Below are positions 45,601 through 56,024 of a stretch of DNA of 64,000 bases, one piece after another. The notes below the pieces were generated by a model. That model did no database searches and had not been told where the DNA came from. It saw only the letters and a program-made list of their open reading frames with translations. This DNA comes from Liolophura sinensis (lineage: Eukaryota > Mollusca > Polyplacophora > Chitonida > Chitonidae). Position numbers and translations under genes: made by a program. Positions within the stretch are counted from its first letter, which is position 1. Every line of letters starts with the position of its first letter. The stretch lies in contig NC_088295.1 in the NCBI RefSeq assembly GCF_032854445.1, positions 22,307,385 to 22,371,384 on the forward strand, in the 5' to 3' direction.

Positions 45601-47246
45601 TAGATCCAAATAAGATGTACCATCAGGACTATATGTTGTCTCCTTTAAATCCAATGAAGGTGGATAGATTTCCTTCACCGCTTCAGCAATATGGGGGTTA
45701 TTTAACACCAGTAGATCATCAATATACCGCTTGGTATATGAAAAGGATCGAGCTTTAAAGATATTACATTTAAGTAATTTCTGCATATAGTCGTATTCAT
45801 GTGAAAACAGGTATAGGTCTGCCCAAAGAGGCGCACAATTGGTACCCATTGGAATACCTATGCACTGTTTGTAAATTGTATCCTCGAATTTCACATAGAT
45901 GTTATTAATGAAAAACTTAAGAAATTCAATAAATAATGTAACATCCCATAAGTGGTAACCTTTATAAATAGTATAGCGTAGTGTACTTATCCTTTTCGTT
46001 CATTATTTTTGCCATATGCAAACTCAACATACGATGTATAGTTATTAATTATTGTTAATATCGTTTTAAAGTTACCGTTAGATTTCGGCCTCAGTCTTCT
46101 TGTTCTAATGATACCCTTTAAAATACGACGTGCGAAGTGAACTTCAAATATTTCGATACTATTTACTTTCTAATTTTTGTCTTACTGATTTATATTAAAC
46201 GCCATTTTAAAATCTGGTTTTCCTCTATATCTTAGATTTTATTTGAGTTTTCGGAATTTTCGGAATTGCGTCCAGTTATTTGCATTCTGTGCAGTACGGC
46301 GTATTCTTTATGTTCTATATAAGCTGACATGTCCGCTATTCTGAACCACGCATGATTTTATCCTCCTCAACTTCCAGGCTGATTCAGTATACTTATATAG
46401 GCAATGTACATATGTACATTTTGTTACTTTTCCCAGGCGGTCAGTGAATTTACCCCTAGTTTATCGAATTAAGTTGTAATATTGTCGTGCCAGACATGAG
46501 ATAATTTAGCTACATAAATTTTTATGTATATTTTGTATAAAAGAACATATTGGTTAGAACTTGGACGTCAGCTATATGACTTTAACTACTGGACGGCAAC
46601 TATACATAATCAATGAGCGAATGTCCCACTGGCCGATATACAAACCCTATACAAAGAGTTGTCCTGACTGATCTGTCAGGTAAGGTCGTTCTTTTTAAAT
46701 TTACTGTATATAAAGAGGGGCGTGTTGTCATTAACGAGACTTACGACCAGCTTAAAGGAGCCAGGTATTGACTTAGTCGCTGGTGATCCAGACTGAAGCG
46801 GGTTTACACTGGTCAATGTACACATAAACTATAGCCCCTAGTAACAATATACACACATAGGTCTACTTGAAATTTTAATTTTCACGCCATTTCTCGTGTA
46901 ATAAAAAACTATTCCGCTATCAAACAATACCAAATTACTCTTGCTATGATGTTGGTGGGCATGCAAGGACGTTAAATAAGATAAATAAACAATTTTTTTT
47001 CATAAACAATATTCGAATTAACCGTGATATACATAAAAGTGTGACTCACCATCTCCATTCTTGGCCATTTCGTCTAACCACAGTATAGGCTGTCTCTATC
47101 AGCAGGCCAACATTGGCCACGGCCAGAAGCCACCAGAAGGAATCTCCCAAGACATTTGCCGTATGACCAACGGCCACTAGACTATGGCCCAAGAACAACA
47201 CTCGTGCCAAGAGAGCTTGGCCAATTCGTAATGTCACGAAACGCAT
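38572..47246 (-). CDS. TMEM26: TMEM26-family membrane protein B (three exons, long tail)
   Basis: This is a paralogue of TMEM26-A with identical intron phases. Exons 47050-47246, 39946-40132 and 38572-39636 join to 482 residues. Shared features: ALLARVLFLGHSLVAVG, a split Trp codon at the first junction, VWYLLATVPAICLLELDKV, LLLFLIIGRWLMPKGEISRD, LSQLLFVYIAIASDIMELF, DGPFLAIRLYVLFA and FFTSKNLLMVLLLFYRF. After the last membrane segment comes a basic patch (DIRKRKHKS) and a long acidic, Ser/Thr/Glu-rich tail that TMEM26-A lacks. I chose Met at 47246 because it aligns with the start of A; an in-frame Met at 47312 would add 22 residues. Intron 1 holds a reversed retroelement copy and intron 2 is short. 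Confidence 0.9.
39946..40132 (-). CDS. TMEM26: TMEM26-B exon 2
   Basis: 187 nt. The acceptor (TTTCAG) is followed by the base completing Trp, then ICPSAVWYLLATVPAICLLE. It ends VVEDW at donor GTAAGG, phase 0. The loop has two N-glycosylation-like motifs (NFS, NST). It is 42 nt longer than the A exon, all of it in the loop. Confidence 0.88.
40230..41395. repeat. 27-bp minisatellite, composite array
   Basis: The basic unit is close to GAGGATATGATACCCAGTAT plus GTGAGGG. A variant unit with GGTATGGTACTCAGTATATG appears at intervals that are multiples of 27 (about 81, 109, 81, 109, 108, 55 and 135 bp). At nine codons per unit, minus frames repeat as SYPPSHTGYHI and similar. It lies in TMEM26-B intron 1, about 100 bp from exon 2. 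Confidence 0.92.
41495..41760 (-). repeat. SINE family 1, long copy
   Basis: It starts TATTTAATTATGTGATTGGTG, then GGCACTTACACATCAGGAGC, GGTAAGAGGAAACCCAGCAG, GGCCGGAGAGGAAGTCATCA and GGTGAGATGCCTCCGATTCA, and ends at the tRNA-like head (GTTAACCACCAGGCCATGGA). It lies in TMEM26-B intron 1. Confidence 0.8.
41765..44555. other. TMEM26-B intron 1, featureless part
   Basis: I see no exon-like frame with splice sites and family features, and no transposon ends. Short plus-strand frames at 42422, 43132 and 43703 look like chance. Confidence 0.5.
45262..45510 (-). pseudogene. Post-RT segment of copy B
   Basis: 83 codons matching copy A at about 12966-13214 almost residue for residue (GPAYGVYISRLVAFVRSCVN, CQGHSIKHLHSKFLKFYNEY). 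It is in the same frame as the RT fragment, separated from it by the shared TAG and a short open stretch. Confidence 0.72.
45592..45894 (-). pseudogene. Reverse-transcriptase fragment of copy B
   Basis: A frame of 100 codons beginning MKFEDTIYKQCIGIPMGTNC. The frame is open further upstream to about 45960 with matching RT sequence. It carries the catalytic YIDD box (RYIDDLLVLNN) and the YLDL motif, and stops at a TAG that copy A has at the same place. Confidence 0.72.
47050..47246 (-). CDS. TMEM26: TMEM26-B exon 1
   Basis: 197 nt of coding sequence from the chosen ATG (MRFVTLRIGQALLARVLFLG). It ends in the first two bases of Trp at donor GTGAGT (47049-47044). The frame stays open upstream to another ATG at 47312. 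Confidence 0.85.
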
Positions 47247-47399
47247 CGGCTTATACGAGTCAAACGTACTATTAACAAAGACTTCGATTTGGACAGAAGC
47301 AGAAATCTCCACGAAGACAACAATTAAGCACTATGTCAGGGGAATCATGGTGGAGAGAAGCTGCCAAACCGATGAAATCTGCTGCTGAAGAATCCCAAA

Positions 47400-48670
47400 C
47401 AAAATGTAAAGTCTGCTATCAGGGCTTGGTACTGGGAAAGCTGTGTTACTCTGGCTGTGGACAAGAAATCTGTTAGCAGAGTTTATTCACAGACTCACTG
47501 TGTTCATCAGGTGACTAAGTCAGTCTTACACCAGCTCACCCATACCGTCTCCCTCCCTCTTCAGTATCACAGAGGTATCAAAGATATCACGGGAACTATC
47601 TGTCAAAATTCGGCCTGCCCTTGGTCCCGGTGCACGGGTGTTTATCTCATCGTGAGAACAGCCACTAGCCCATTCTAATAGGCCCTAGTTTAGCCGACGT
47701 GCTGTCGCTGTGTCAAAGAACACAGACTTATGACGACATCGTGAACTAAAAGTCAGCTTCTTAGTAAGACGGAAACTCGAGGAGCTGTGCATGGGACAGC
47801 GGTACATGGGAGGGAGGGGAGGGATTGAGCGGAGTCTGGAGGCCCTGAACCGTTAAGAGTAGGGGAATTAAGATCTACGAGCAAGCAGGAAGACTGCTAG
47901 CAGCCCGCCATCGGTTAGCCAGGTTCAGGTTCGTTATGGCCAGCTGGTCTAATCGAAACATCCTGTACCACCAGGGTAAAAAATGCATGGCTTTAAGTTA
48001 AAATATAAAGCATCATATAGTTGGAAATGTAAGTCCAGAAGTGACTCAATTATATGTGTTGTAAGATTTACAATATCAACCTCATTTGGTGCTGCTGTGG
48101 GTAGTGAAAATGGGTTTGTTGTTTACCAAAATGGTCACCATAAAGCCGAACGCCGTCGTCTATGAATGAAATATTCTTGAGTACGCTGTAAAACTCCAGT
48201 CAAATAAACAAATAAATATAGAAAGTAGCATCCTATTTCTTGGAAATGACAGTACAAAAGAGATTATATTTCATATGGAGTGGACGTAATTCTTTAATTA
48301 TCTGTTCATTATATATTTTGCACAGCTATTTTTAAGCAATTTATTTACTCTATGGGGATTGGGAGTACGAAAATTGGCTGTGAGAAGATAATATCAATAC
48401 ACCTTCATTGTTCAGGTCTGTTTTAGTCCTAAATGTTTACGGATTTGAACGGAAAGACAAACAGCATTGAACCTTGAGAATGTGTCTTCGTATGGTATCC
48501 AGTTTACTTTATACCGGGTAAGGAAATAGCAGCACTCACAATCAAATCAATCGCAAACCTTTTTTCTGCAGAGCCTGGCAAGTCTATCAAGATTTGTATC
48601 GAGCAATAAATCCTAAATATATCAACAATACTCACTGTGTTGTCTATTGCAATGGTGTTTTATGTCCTAT
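47400..48670. other. Region upstream of TMEM26-B
   Basis: It would hold the TMEM26-B 5' UTR and promoter, which I cannot place. A family-1 SINE tail lies at 48135-48215 (GAAATATTCTTGAGTACGCT). No other gene seen. Confidence 0.45.
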
Positions 48671-48749
48671 ACGTTCAAGGTCACTTAAATAAGGGCCAGG
48701 CTTTATTAGTGAAGATTGGCCAGAGACCGAAGGTTGTTTGCCTGCCTGT

Positions 48750-49525
48750 GCAGTACTCACCATGTACATGAAGATACAATCCTATCGACATCCAATTGTC
48801 GCGAGTGCTGTGGGATTCAGGATGAGTAGATGAGATTGGAAAAACCAATGAGGATTTCGTACTGCGACATTCAACTGTCGCGAGGGTCGTGGGATCAGGA
48901 TGAGTAGATGAGATTGGAAAGACCAATGAGGATTTCGTACTGCGACATTCAACTGTCGCGAGGGTTGTGGGATCAGGATGAGTAGATGAGATTGGAAAGA
49001 CCAATGAGGATTTCGTACTGCGACATTCAACTGTCGCGAGGGTCGTGGGATCAGGATGTGCAGATGAGATTGGAAAGACCAATGAGGATTTCGTACTGCG
49101 ACATTCAACTGTCGCGAGGGTCGTGGGATCAGGATGTGCAGATGAGATTGGAAAGACCAATGAGGATTTCGTACTGCGACATTCAACTGTCGCGAGGGTC
49201 GTGGGATCAGGATGTGCAGATGAGATTTAGAAAGACCAATGGAGATCTCGGACTGCAACTCACCATGTTGGTACATGACAAACCTCTCGACATTCACCTG
49301 TGGCGAGGTACGTGGAATGTGAGTAAGTGGATTAAATGGAACAGAGGTCAGTGGGGGTCATCCACATAATATACCTCACCGTGTCGGTACGGGACAAACC
49401 TCTCGACATTCACTGAGCTGTAGCGAGGCTTAAGATATTAGTGGAAGAGACTTGTGGAGATCATGTACATACAACATCTTACCATGTACGTACACGACAA
49501 TTTTCTCGACATTCATCTGTATCGA
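48750..49525. repeat. 78-bp tandem repeat with decayed flanks
   Basis: Units of exactly 78 bp start at 48832, 48910, 48988, 49066, 49144 and 49222 (GAGATTGGAAAGACCAATGA). Each contains GCGACATTCAACTGTCGC, a 5-bp stem with an 8-nt loop. To the right, longer and more divergent units keep the motif CGACATTCANCTGTNNCGA (about 49289, 49404 and 49508), and one lies left at about 48785. Because 78 is 26 codons and the unit lacks stops, frames of 127-171 codons appear on both strands. Confidence 0.92.
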
Positions 49526-50004
49526 GGATTTAATTACGCGTTATCAGATCCTGCTGTGCATTGTCACAACTTCATTAATGATCTGTCATTCAACAAGAAC
49601 GCTGCACGAGGTAGCACAGATTATTCATTCACAAAATTCAAAGCTTTTTTGGCACTTAGTAGAACTGGCTTGCTTTACCATAAGATCAGCGATTGGCCTT
49701 ACACAAGATCAAACAAAGAAACACGAAGACGCTTGAATAAGTTCAATACATATACTTTAACAAAATATACAAATATTACAGGTCTCAGGGGATGCTTATA
49801 GTCCACCAGAAAATTCCTGGTTTATACAGGGTTACAATATAAAAGACTTAAAGCACAGAGAGCAACACCAGAGCAGCGACGACAATATGATTGTTGGCAA
49901 AGGGTAACCGATAAAATACGATAACCGATAAAATACGACATCCTGTCAGTTTACCCCAACTAGGGCTTTCTTCTAACTGTTCAAGTACATTACACGCTCA
50001 CCCT

Positions 50005-50023
50005 CCCCCCCCCCCCCCCCCCC
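50005..50023. repeat. Poly-C tract of 19
   Basis: Nineteen consecutive C residues. No gene nearby. Confidence 0.9.
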
Positions 50024-50185
50024 ATTCAACATCCATAGCAGCCCGGCACTTGTAAGCAGGATTAAACAATGCCACCTGCACTTTATTAGACGTCACTGGT
50101 CTGGAATTACTGAAAATGCTGTGTTGTCCTCACATTTAATAAATAATATCATGAAAACAATGCAAAACATTCAGTGGTGTTTCCA

Positions 50186-50275
50186 GTAGTTTATTTATTT
50201 AATTCTTGTTGAACGCCATACTCAAGAATATGGTACTTATGCAATGACATCTAGTTCAAGGACATCTCGTTTAAT
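50186..50275 (-). repeat. SINE family 1 tail fragment
   Basis: TTATTTATTTAATTCTTGTT, then ACGCCATACTCAAGAATATG, is the tail side of family 1 in reverse orientation. Confidence 0.6.
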
Positions 50276-50399
50276 TAGTTTAATGAAATATGAACATACG
50301 TTCAAGTGGGATTTATAAACTCTCTACTCCACAATCCTTTATCAAGATTTATTTTAGCGCCTTAATAAGCTGATTATTTTGATATTTCACAAGACAGGT

Positions 50400-50582
50400 C
50401 ATCACGTTATAAATGTCAAAGCTCACAAAGTGCGCAAACGGCTATATTGATGACCCGTATTGTCACGAATAGTGAAAAGGGGGAAATCTACAAATTCCCT
50501 TCCCAAGGCCGGGTTTGAACCTTCATCTCGTGTATCCTAGTGATTGAAAGTAAGCCCTCCTAACAACTAGAACACAACCCGC
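50400..50582 (-). repeat. SINE family 3 with tRNA-like head
   Basis: On the minus strand it begins GGGTTGTGTTCTAGTTGTTA with AGGAGGG (A-box-like), then a perfect B-box core GGTTCAAACCC. The body TAGATTTCCCCCTTTTCACT follows. A relative lies at about 60595-60700 on plus. Confidence 0.6.
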
Positions 50583-51529
50583 TCACTCACAAAGTTTTTT
50601 ATTGGACCGTTTTGTTTTACACGTACAGCTGCAATAAAAGCGTAATTGATATACTTTTAATAACCTTTGTTGAACAAGAATGGGGATCTTTCATTGTTAA
50701 AAGTAAGAGACTACTTACTGGATTTGACGCATCGCACATCACATATACGTATCTTTCAGACATCGTTGGAAACTGCTGGCAGGGCACCTGTTTCCAGGTA
50801 ACCATCTCTCGTTTGTGAATATCAAAGAAACTTGTCTTTGTGAATATAACTTTGGATACTGCTTTGCTGGTTGATGACCTAAACTGTAATTTCAACACTT
50901 GTAAGATCACACCGAGAAAGTTTCCTGTTCGAGAATGGGACTGAACCCTAACATCTTTGGTGATATATGGCCTTGACGTCACGCTTAACTCAAACGTGTC
51001 ACTCCTTTTGTCATTAGAAGCCTTTAGTTAAAAGATCAGCTTATGACTTGTAATTTCAAACTCAATAGGTAATCCGATTAACTTGTAACGTCTCATCTCT
51101 TATCTAAATTTAACTTGGCGGGTATTAGATTTTGGTGGATCATAACTTACACAAAATAGTGGAAGGGAGGTAACCTTGATGTAGCATGTTGTAAGCTGAG
51201 TTATCGAACTTCGACGGTTTGTTACTGCTATATATACATAGATGTTATTCTAAGTCATGTGGTTACACGACCTTGTGGTCGTATTTGACACTAAAAATCT
51301 CTAAGCGTGGTCAGAAGCCTTACCGACTCACTTATGCTTTCCATCGTGGCAGCTTTCAGTCGTGAAAAAGCATGTCTCAATATGTAAGAACTCGGCCTAT
51401 TTGCATCACATATGAAGAGGGATAGTGTAGCTGCAAATTCAGACTTAGCTAATATATTTGTCACAGCTCATGCTGCCGACCTCTCCGGTCATACGTCGGA
51501 ATGTTTGTCATCAGGCTGAAGGTGGGGGT

Positions 51530-51645
51530 GGGTTTCCTCTCTGTGCAGTTTCCTCCACCCAAATACTGACCTTCCCACCTCCCCGTACATGTGAAATATT
51601 CTTGTCGTAAAAATACCAATCGAAATAAATAAATAAAAGGAGGTT
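51530..51645 (+). repeat. SINE family 1, truncated copy
   Basis: GGGTTTCCTCTCTGTGCAGT, TTTCCTCCACCC, GTGAAATATTCTTGTCGTAA and an A-rich AAATAAATAAATAAA tail. Confidence 0.7.
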
Positions 51646-51959
51646 TCCAACCGTTAAGACCTTTAATTTTATTTCTTAAATTTGTTTTCATGACAATGCC
51701 TATCTCTGTCGAACACCAGAACCAATGTCTGCAATACACCTCATACCTTACTAGGTGGAGCATTGTCTCTTATCGTTGATACTGGATTTCTAACTCTCGC
51801 TACATCCCATGATGAAATCTCACGGATCTCTGCATGGCGGTCTATATTGTTTCATATTCCTCAGGCTGAGGGGGTGGTTTAAACATCCCATTGAATTTGA
51901 TCGTCCATACTAATTTTGTTGCTTTACACAAGAATGTCTAACATACGACAAAAGTCGGA

Positions 51960-52075
51960 GTTCCCTGAATATACCAATCCCCCCCACCCTGACTTAAAGC
52001 TGTAGTCGCACTAGCGCAAGCTGGATTCGAACCAAGAACCTAATAGTCTGGTGCTGACAGCTGCAGCGAAAGCCT
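51960..52075 (-). repeat. tRNA-derived SINE fragment
   Basis: On the minus strand GGTTCGAATCCAGC is a B-box, with a weak A-box side towards 52070. The downstream TTAAGTCAGGGTGGGGGGGA is not from the other families. It is too decayed for a functional tRNA. Confidence 0.4.
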
Positions 52076-52152
52076 TTATCTGTGATTCATCGGGTTCCCT
52101 CCTTTATATTGATGACCTGCATGAATAAACATGTCGCTACAACGAAAGAGGG

Positions 52153-52500
52153 ACCGGCCCCCGATAGCACAGTTGGTAGAGCGTGCGCTTTGGGAGCGGT
52201 AGATCAAGGGTCAATCCTGGCTCGAGTCACACCTACGACTTTAAAAGAGGAAGTTGTAATTTCCTCGCTTGTCGTTCAGCATGAATAGGATAGTACAACT
52301 GTATAAGTATAATGGCTCTGGCGGGGTGGCTTACTTGCCTTGGGTAAGGCGTTTCAGTGAAGCAGCACTATTTAAAAGAGCGGTGGAAATCCGTCCTGCA
52401 ACAAGGAGGCACATTACATGCACTCTAAGGACTCCTTCGTAGTCATATAACTGGAAAATTGTTAAGTACGGCGTTAAACCTCAAGCACTCACTCACTCAC
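52153..52500 (+). repeat. SINE family 2, near full length
   Basis: It starts CCGGCCCCCGATAGCACAGT with TGGTAGAGCG (A-box), then GGGTCAATCCTGGCTCGAGT. The full body follows, and it ends TTAAACCTCAAGCACTCACTCACTCAC. It is the best forward copy in the window. Confidence 0.87.
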
Positions 52501-52509
52501 TTAACGAAA

Positions 52510-53525
52510 GAGGGATTTGTATATACATTTATATCAATCTGAGGATACCCAGTGTTTAGGTCTACTCTAATATGTGTCCTTATTTGTGATATTACGTTTG
52601 TTCATGCCAACTTTGAACTTTCCCGTAACAGGTTACACCATCTCTGTGTTTAAACAAATATTTCAATGGTTACTCACAAATCTACTGAAGACTAAATCTG
52701 TGTTATAAGGCACATGTCTGCTGTAGATAAACATACACTTTACCTTACACTTCAACACAACCTAAGGAGCTTGCCATGTAGTAAATATAAGGTGAATATG
52801 ATAGACAAGAAAAATATAATTGACGAAAATTTTCAGGCGGTTGTGCGAATCAGGCCTTTCGTTTCATTCCCTGTTTCCGTGTTACATAGTTCTCTTGTAA
52901 CACGAACTGACCATGAACTCGCTATTTGATATACAGTTGCACTGATTACAAGGCGCAATCCTACCAACGCTGTCTTGCCTCACTGCCCACTTAATGTAGG
53001 TAAAGCGCATACTTTAAACGCTCTCAAGATTTAAGGTATGCAGCCTACGTGTGAGAGAAAACCTCAATAATTTTACAACGGACGAACTACACGTTAATAT
53101 TAAAAGCTCTGTTATATGTCATGTCGACTATCGAAGTACTGTGCAAATCTCTTCACATTTGGACAAACCTGATTCAAACATTCACAACTTGCAAAATCTA
53201 GAGGTCTTTGTAACCATAAACGCCGTTTAAGTTCACGGAATTTACAGTCAGAATTTGAGGTATCCAGATCCAGACGTATATTACGTCAAAACGGCAAGTT
53301 AAACTTACAGGACAACAAAGTATTGTTGGATTAGGTCAACTAGAAGCAGACCAAGTAATACTCCTTGCCAAAAAGCAAATCACGTCATCCTTCCAACCAT
53401 AAAGGTATTTTTCTTTATTCTCTTGTCGCGACCCAATGGTCATTACAACAATGCTGCTGAATGTTTTCTTTCATGTTGGATATGTATACTGTCATGAACA
53501 AACATGTGATATATAGATAAGATGT
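52510..53525. other. Intergenic DNA left of the acidic-protein gene
   Basis: No gene recognised. A short frame at 52714-52929 has no supporting features. Confidence 0.45.
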
Positions 53526-53529
53526 AATT

Positions 53530-53535
53530 TTTATT
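53530..53535 (-). promoter_or_regulatory. Candidate poly(A) signal of the acidic-protein gene
   Basis: AATAAA on the minus strand about 100 nt past the stop codon at 53633, which fits a terminal exon. Confidence 0.45.
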
Positions 53536-53632
53536 TAAACTTATTGTTGACACTACACTGTATTGTTACATTTGCACTACAGGGCTATTTCTAACACACG
53601 GAGGGTATCTACAGAGGCCCGGCTAGTTAAAG

Positions 53633-54219
53633 TCATTGGGAACCGTCCTCATTTTCATCAGAATCATTCTCCTGGTTGTCGTAAAATCCCGCCCAATCTT
53701 CTGGCGGCGGATAAGTCTCTTTAAACTTCTCCTGTTCGCTATCAGACAGCGTCATGAACCAGTCCCAAAAATCAAATTTATATTGTTCCAATTCCCCCAT
53801 CCTCCAGCCGATCTCATTCGGGTGGACATCACTGTACTCCCATGGAGGTACCTTCTCAAACTCACCGGCCTCCCCTTGTGGCACGTCTGATGATGCCTCC
53901 GGATCCGATACGTTCTCAGTGGCAGCTCCCTCTGCCGGCACTTCTTCCACACTCAATCTTCGGGCTTTTTCGCCGCGTGTGTCGGAACACTCCGTCTCGC
54001 CCGTTGATTTCCGTTTTAACGATGACGAAATGCCGTTGGAACTTTGATCTGCTTCCGCGGCGTCGGTGGGGGCTGGAACTTTCTCTGTGGTAAGGTCCAC
54101 GACTTTTGTAGGGTCGGGTTTGGGGACTTCTTGTGAGTCGGCCCCGGTAGTGGACTCCACCTGTTCCTGGTCAGTCTCCGCCTTGGGCATCCTGGCAGTG
54201 GCTTGCTGCTGCGTTTTAC
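53633..54219 (-). CDS. Unrecognised acidic protein, terminal exon
   Basis: An open minus-strand exon of about 195 codons, ending in TGA at 53633-53635. It follows a fair acceptor (TTTGGTGCTTCAG) at 54221-54220. The first 125 residues are low-complexity, rich in Glu, Ser, Thr and Pro, with a basic patch (SLKRKS and EKARRLS) that could be a nuclear signal. The last 70 residues look folded: PPWEYSDVHPNEIGWRMGEL, FDFWDWFMTLSDSEQEKF, YPPPEDWAGFYD, then an acidic tail. I do not recognise this domain. A possible first exon at 56973-57003 would splice in phase and give about 205 residues. Otherwise translation could start at an internal Met at 54190. Its G+C and codon use are richer than the surroundings, which favours a real coding exon. 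Confidence 0.6.
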
Positions 54220-54296
54220 CTGAAGCACCAAACACAAGACATATTTAACAGATTGTTTTGTTTCATAGGTACTTGATTCAACTTTTTCTCTTTACA

Positions 54297-54475
54297 AAAA
54301 AGCGGGAAGTCAAATGGCAGTTTTACCTTGTGCAAAAAGCGGGAAGTGGAACGGCGGTTTTGCCTTGTGCAAAAGGCGGGAAGTGGATCGGTTGTATCAC
54401 CTTATGCAGAAGGCGGGAAGTGGAACGGCAGTTTTGCCTTATGCAAATGGCAGGAAGTGGACCAACGGCATATGT
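54297..54475. repeat. 37-bp tandem repeat, five copies
   Basis: The unit is close to AAAAGCGGGAAGTGGAACGG plus CAGTTTTGCCTTGTGC. GCGGGAAG-type marks lie at 54302, 54339, 54376, 54413 and 54450, exactly 37 bp apart. It begins about 75 bp upstream (on the minus strand) of the acceptor of the acidic-protein exon. Three plus-strand frames here come from the repeat. Confidence 0.92.
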
Positions 54476-54559
54476 TCGGTTTTCCACTTTATTTCATACT
54501 ATTGCATGAGCAGTATCACACCAGATATGTTTACTCGTGGTAAATAATGATCAGTAAAT

Positions 54560-56020
54560 AACAATCCAGTGCACGGTATTCGTATAAACTTTATATAGAT
54601 GAAGAGGGTGAATACATTTTGTCATGTTCTAGCGTCAAGAGTTATTGTTCAAATTACCGCCTGTAACCTAAATTTTCGATGATGATTAAGTAACATATTT
54701 TCCTGAATTCTGAAAGTTCTACTGATGTTAGACTTTTTACGTTTGCTTGGAAAGCAGGAGTATATCTTACTGGGAACATGAAAATCTCATAACAAAAGGA
54801 AACATTTTGTGACCTTAATTTTGCTTATAAAAAACTTTGTAATTCGAACTTTAAGGTCAAATGGAGTATCTACCTATTCAAGAAACGTTTGAAAGTCGAA
54901 TTCTGGGTTAGGAACTTTAAGTGGAGCAGATTATTTATAGGTGAAGTTTAGATCATACGGGCATTTTCTCATACGGGAATAGGGAGAAATAGGGAGAGTA
55001 AATGTAATAAAAAATAGTTGCCTAACATTTTTGAGAGTTCACATGATACAGTTGAGTTTTTTCTTCCATTGTCGATAAAAGAGCTCGAAACTCTCTTATT
55101 CTCACACGTACGACTATAGTGTCATTTTATGCACCATGCACACAATAAATCGCACGTGAATGGAAGAACTTCGTACTTATAATCGAATATATCGTAAATA
55201 AGTATACGGCTTAAGTCTAATTACACCCTTGATAAAAAAAATATGTTATGTCGACATGTCTCCTGCGCTAAGATACTCCCATATTTAATGTCAATAAATC
55301 ATAACAGATGTATCATTTTGATTTCAGGTAAAACTATCTTTCTTATTCTCAAAATCACACTAATTTCAACTGGTAGTGACGATAAAAACAACACTCCTAG
55401 AGTCTACGCCTTAAGCCTTGTATCAATATTTATATAACAGTTCGCTTTTTTGCAATGTCAGATGACTCACTGTAACATACTGGCATGCTGTTAATTTACG
55501 GAGAAAAATCTCTAAAAGTGGTCTGAGATGTTTATTAACTATTCTTATTTGGACCACACTTTTTTTAGCTGCCACGTGTAGCTCTACATAAGCAGCTCTG
55601 TCTGTTTGTTTGTTTGTCCGTTAGTCGTTCTGTTGATATTTTTGGCATTCTGTCTTTCAATAATAATTATTTTTCGTATGGAGGGCCCGAGTGCAGGTCG
55701 ATGTAACTTTCTGTGGGATGTCAAAGCTATTTCATCACATAAGATGGAATAATTATTATTAGAATAGCCATATTCTCAGCAATACCCACACTGTCGAGGG
55801 TGTAGGGTGGGTACGTATGTCAGACAAGGAACAGTAACCGCGGGGACAGGAATCACCCCTGCCAACATATCAGTTAATTTAATATAATATATCCTCGAAC
55901 GTTAACTCCTGAACGTCATGCAGTGACGGTTTCGCCAGTTACATGTGGTCCTATGCCAACCAACACACTGCCGTAACTGGTCTGGTTGTACTCTCTATAC
56001 TGTTGTCTTATATATTTTAT
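54560..56020. other. AT-rich DNA without recognised genes
   Basis: No exon-like frame or transposon end seen. If the acidic-protein gene has a first exon near 57.0 kb, this is its intron. Confidence 0.45.
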
Positions 56021-56024
56021 ATTG

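Larger units (their letters stand above)
44560..45965 (-). mobile_element. YIDD-type retroelement (probably Penelope-like), copy B
   Basis: It runs on the minus strand inside TMEM26-B intron 1. Reverse-transcriptase pieces, reading from 45965: LWDVTLFIEFLKFFINN, KFEDTIYKQCIGIPMGTNCA, ADLYLFSHEYDYMQKLL, SFSYTKRYIDDLLVLNN, and TSYLDLYL to a TAG at 45592-45594. The frame then reopens with SKGPAYGVYISRLVAF and YGQSVQNLWRSAL to 45262. About 700 bp of 3' non-coding sequence follows, matching copy A for its first 500 bp. The 5' part of the element (upstream RT motifs) is missing. The family call rests on motif style (IGIPMGTNCAP, YIDD, YLDL); I see no endonuclease domain. Confidence 0.75.

Noticed and set aside
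45567-45758. Plus-strand frame at 45567-45758
   Set aside because: It is the antisense shadow of the reverse-transcriptase fragment of copy B.
48681-49369. Long open frames of 127-171 codons on both strands
   Set aside because: They follow the 78-bp repeat, whose length is a multiple of three and which has no stops in several frames. No start context, splice sites or family features.
53636-54093. Plus-strand frames opposite the acidic-protein exon
   Set aside because: They overlap the stronger minus-strand exon and lack any feature of their own.
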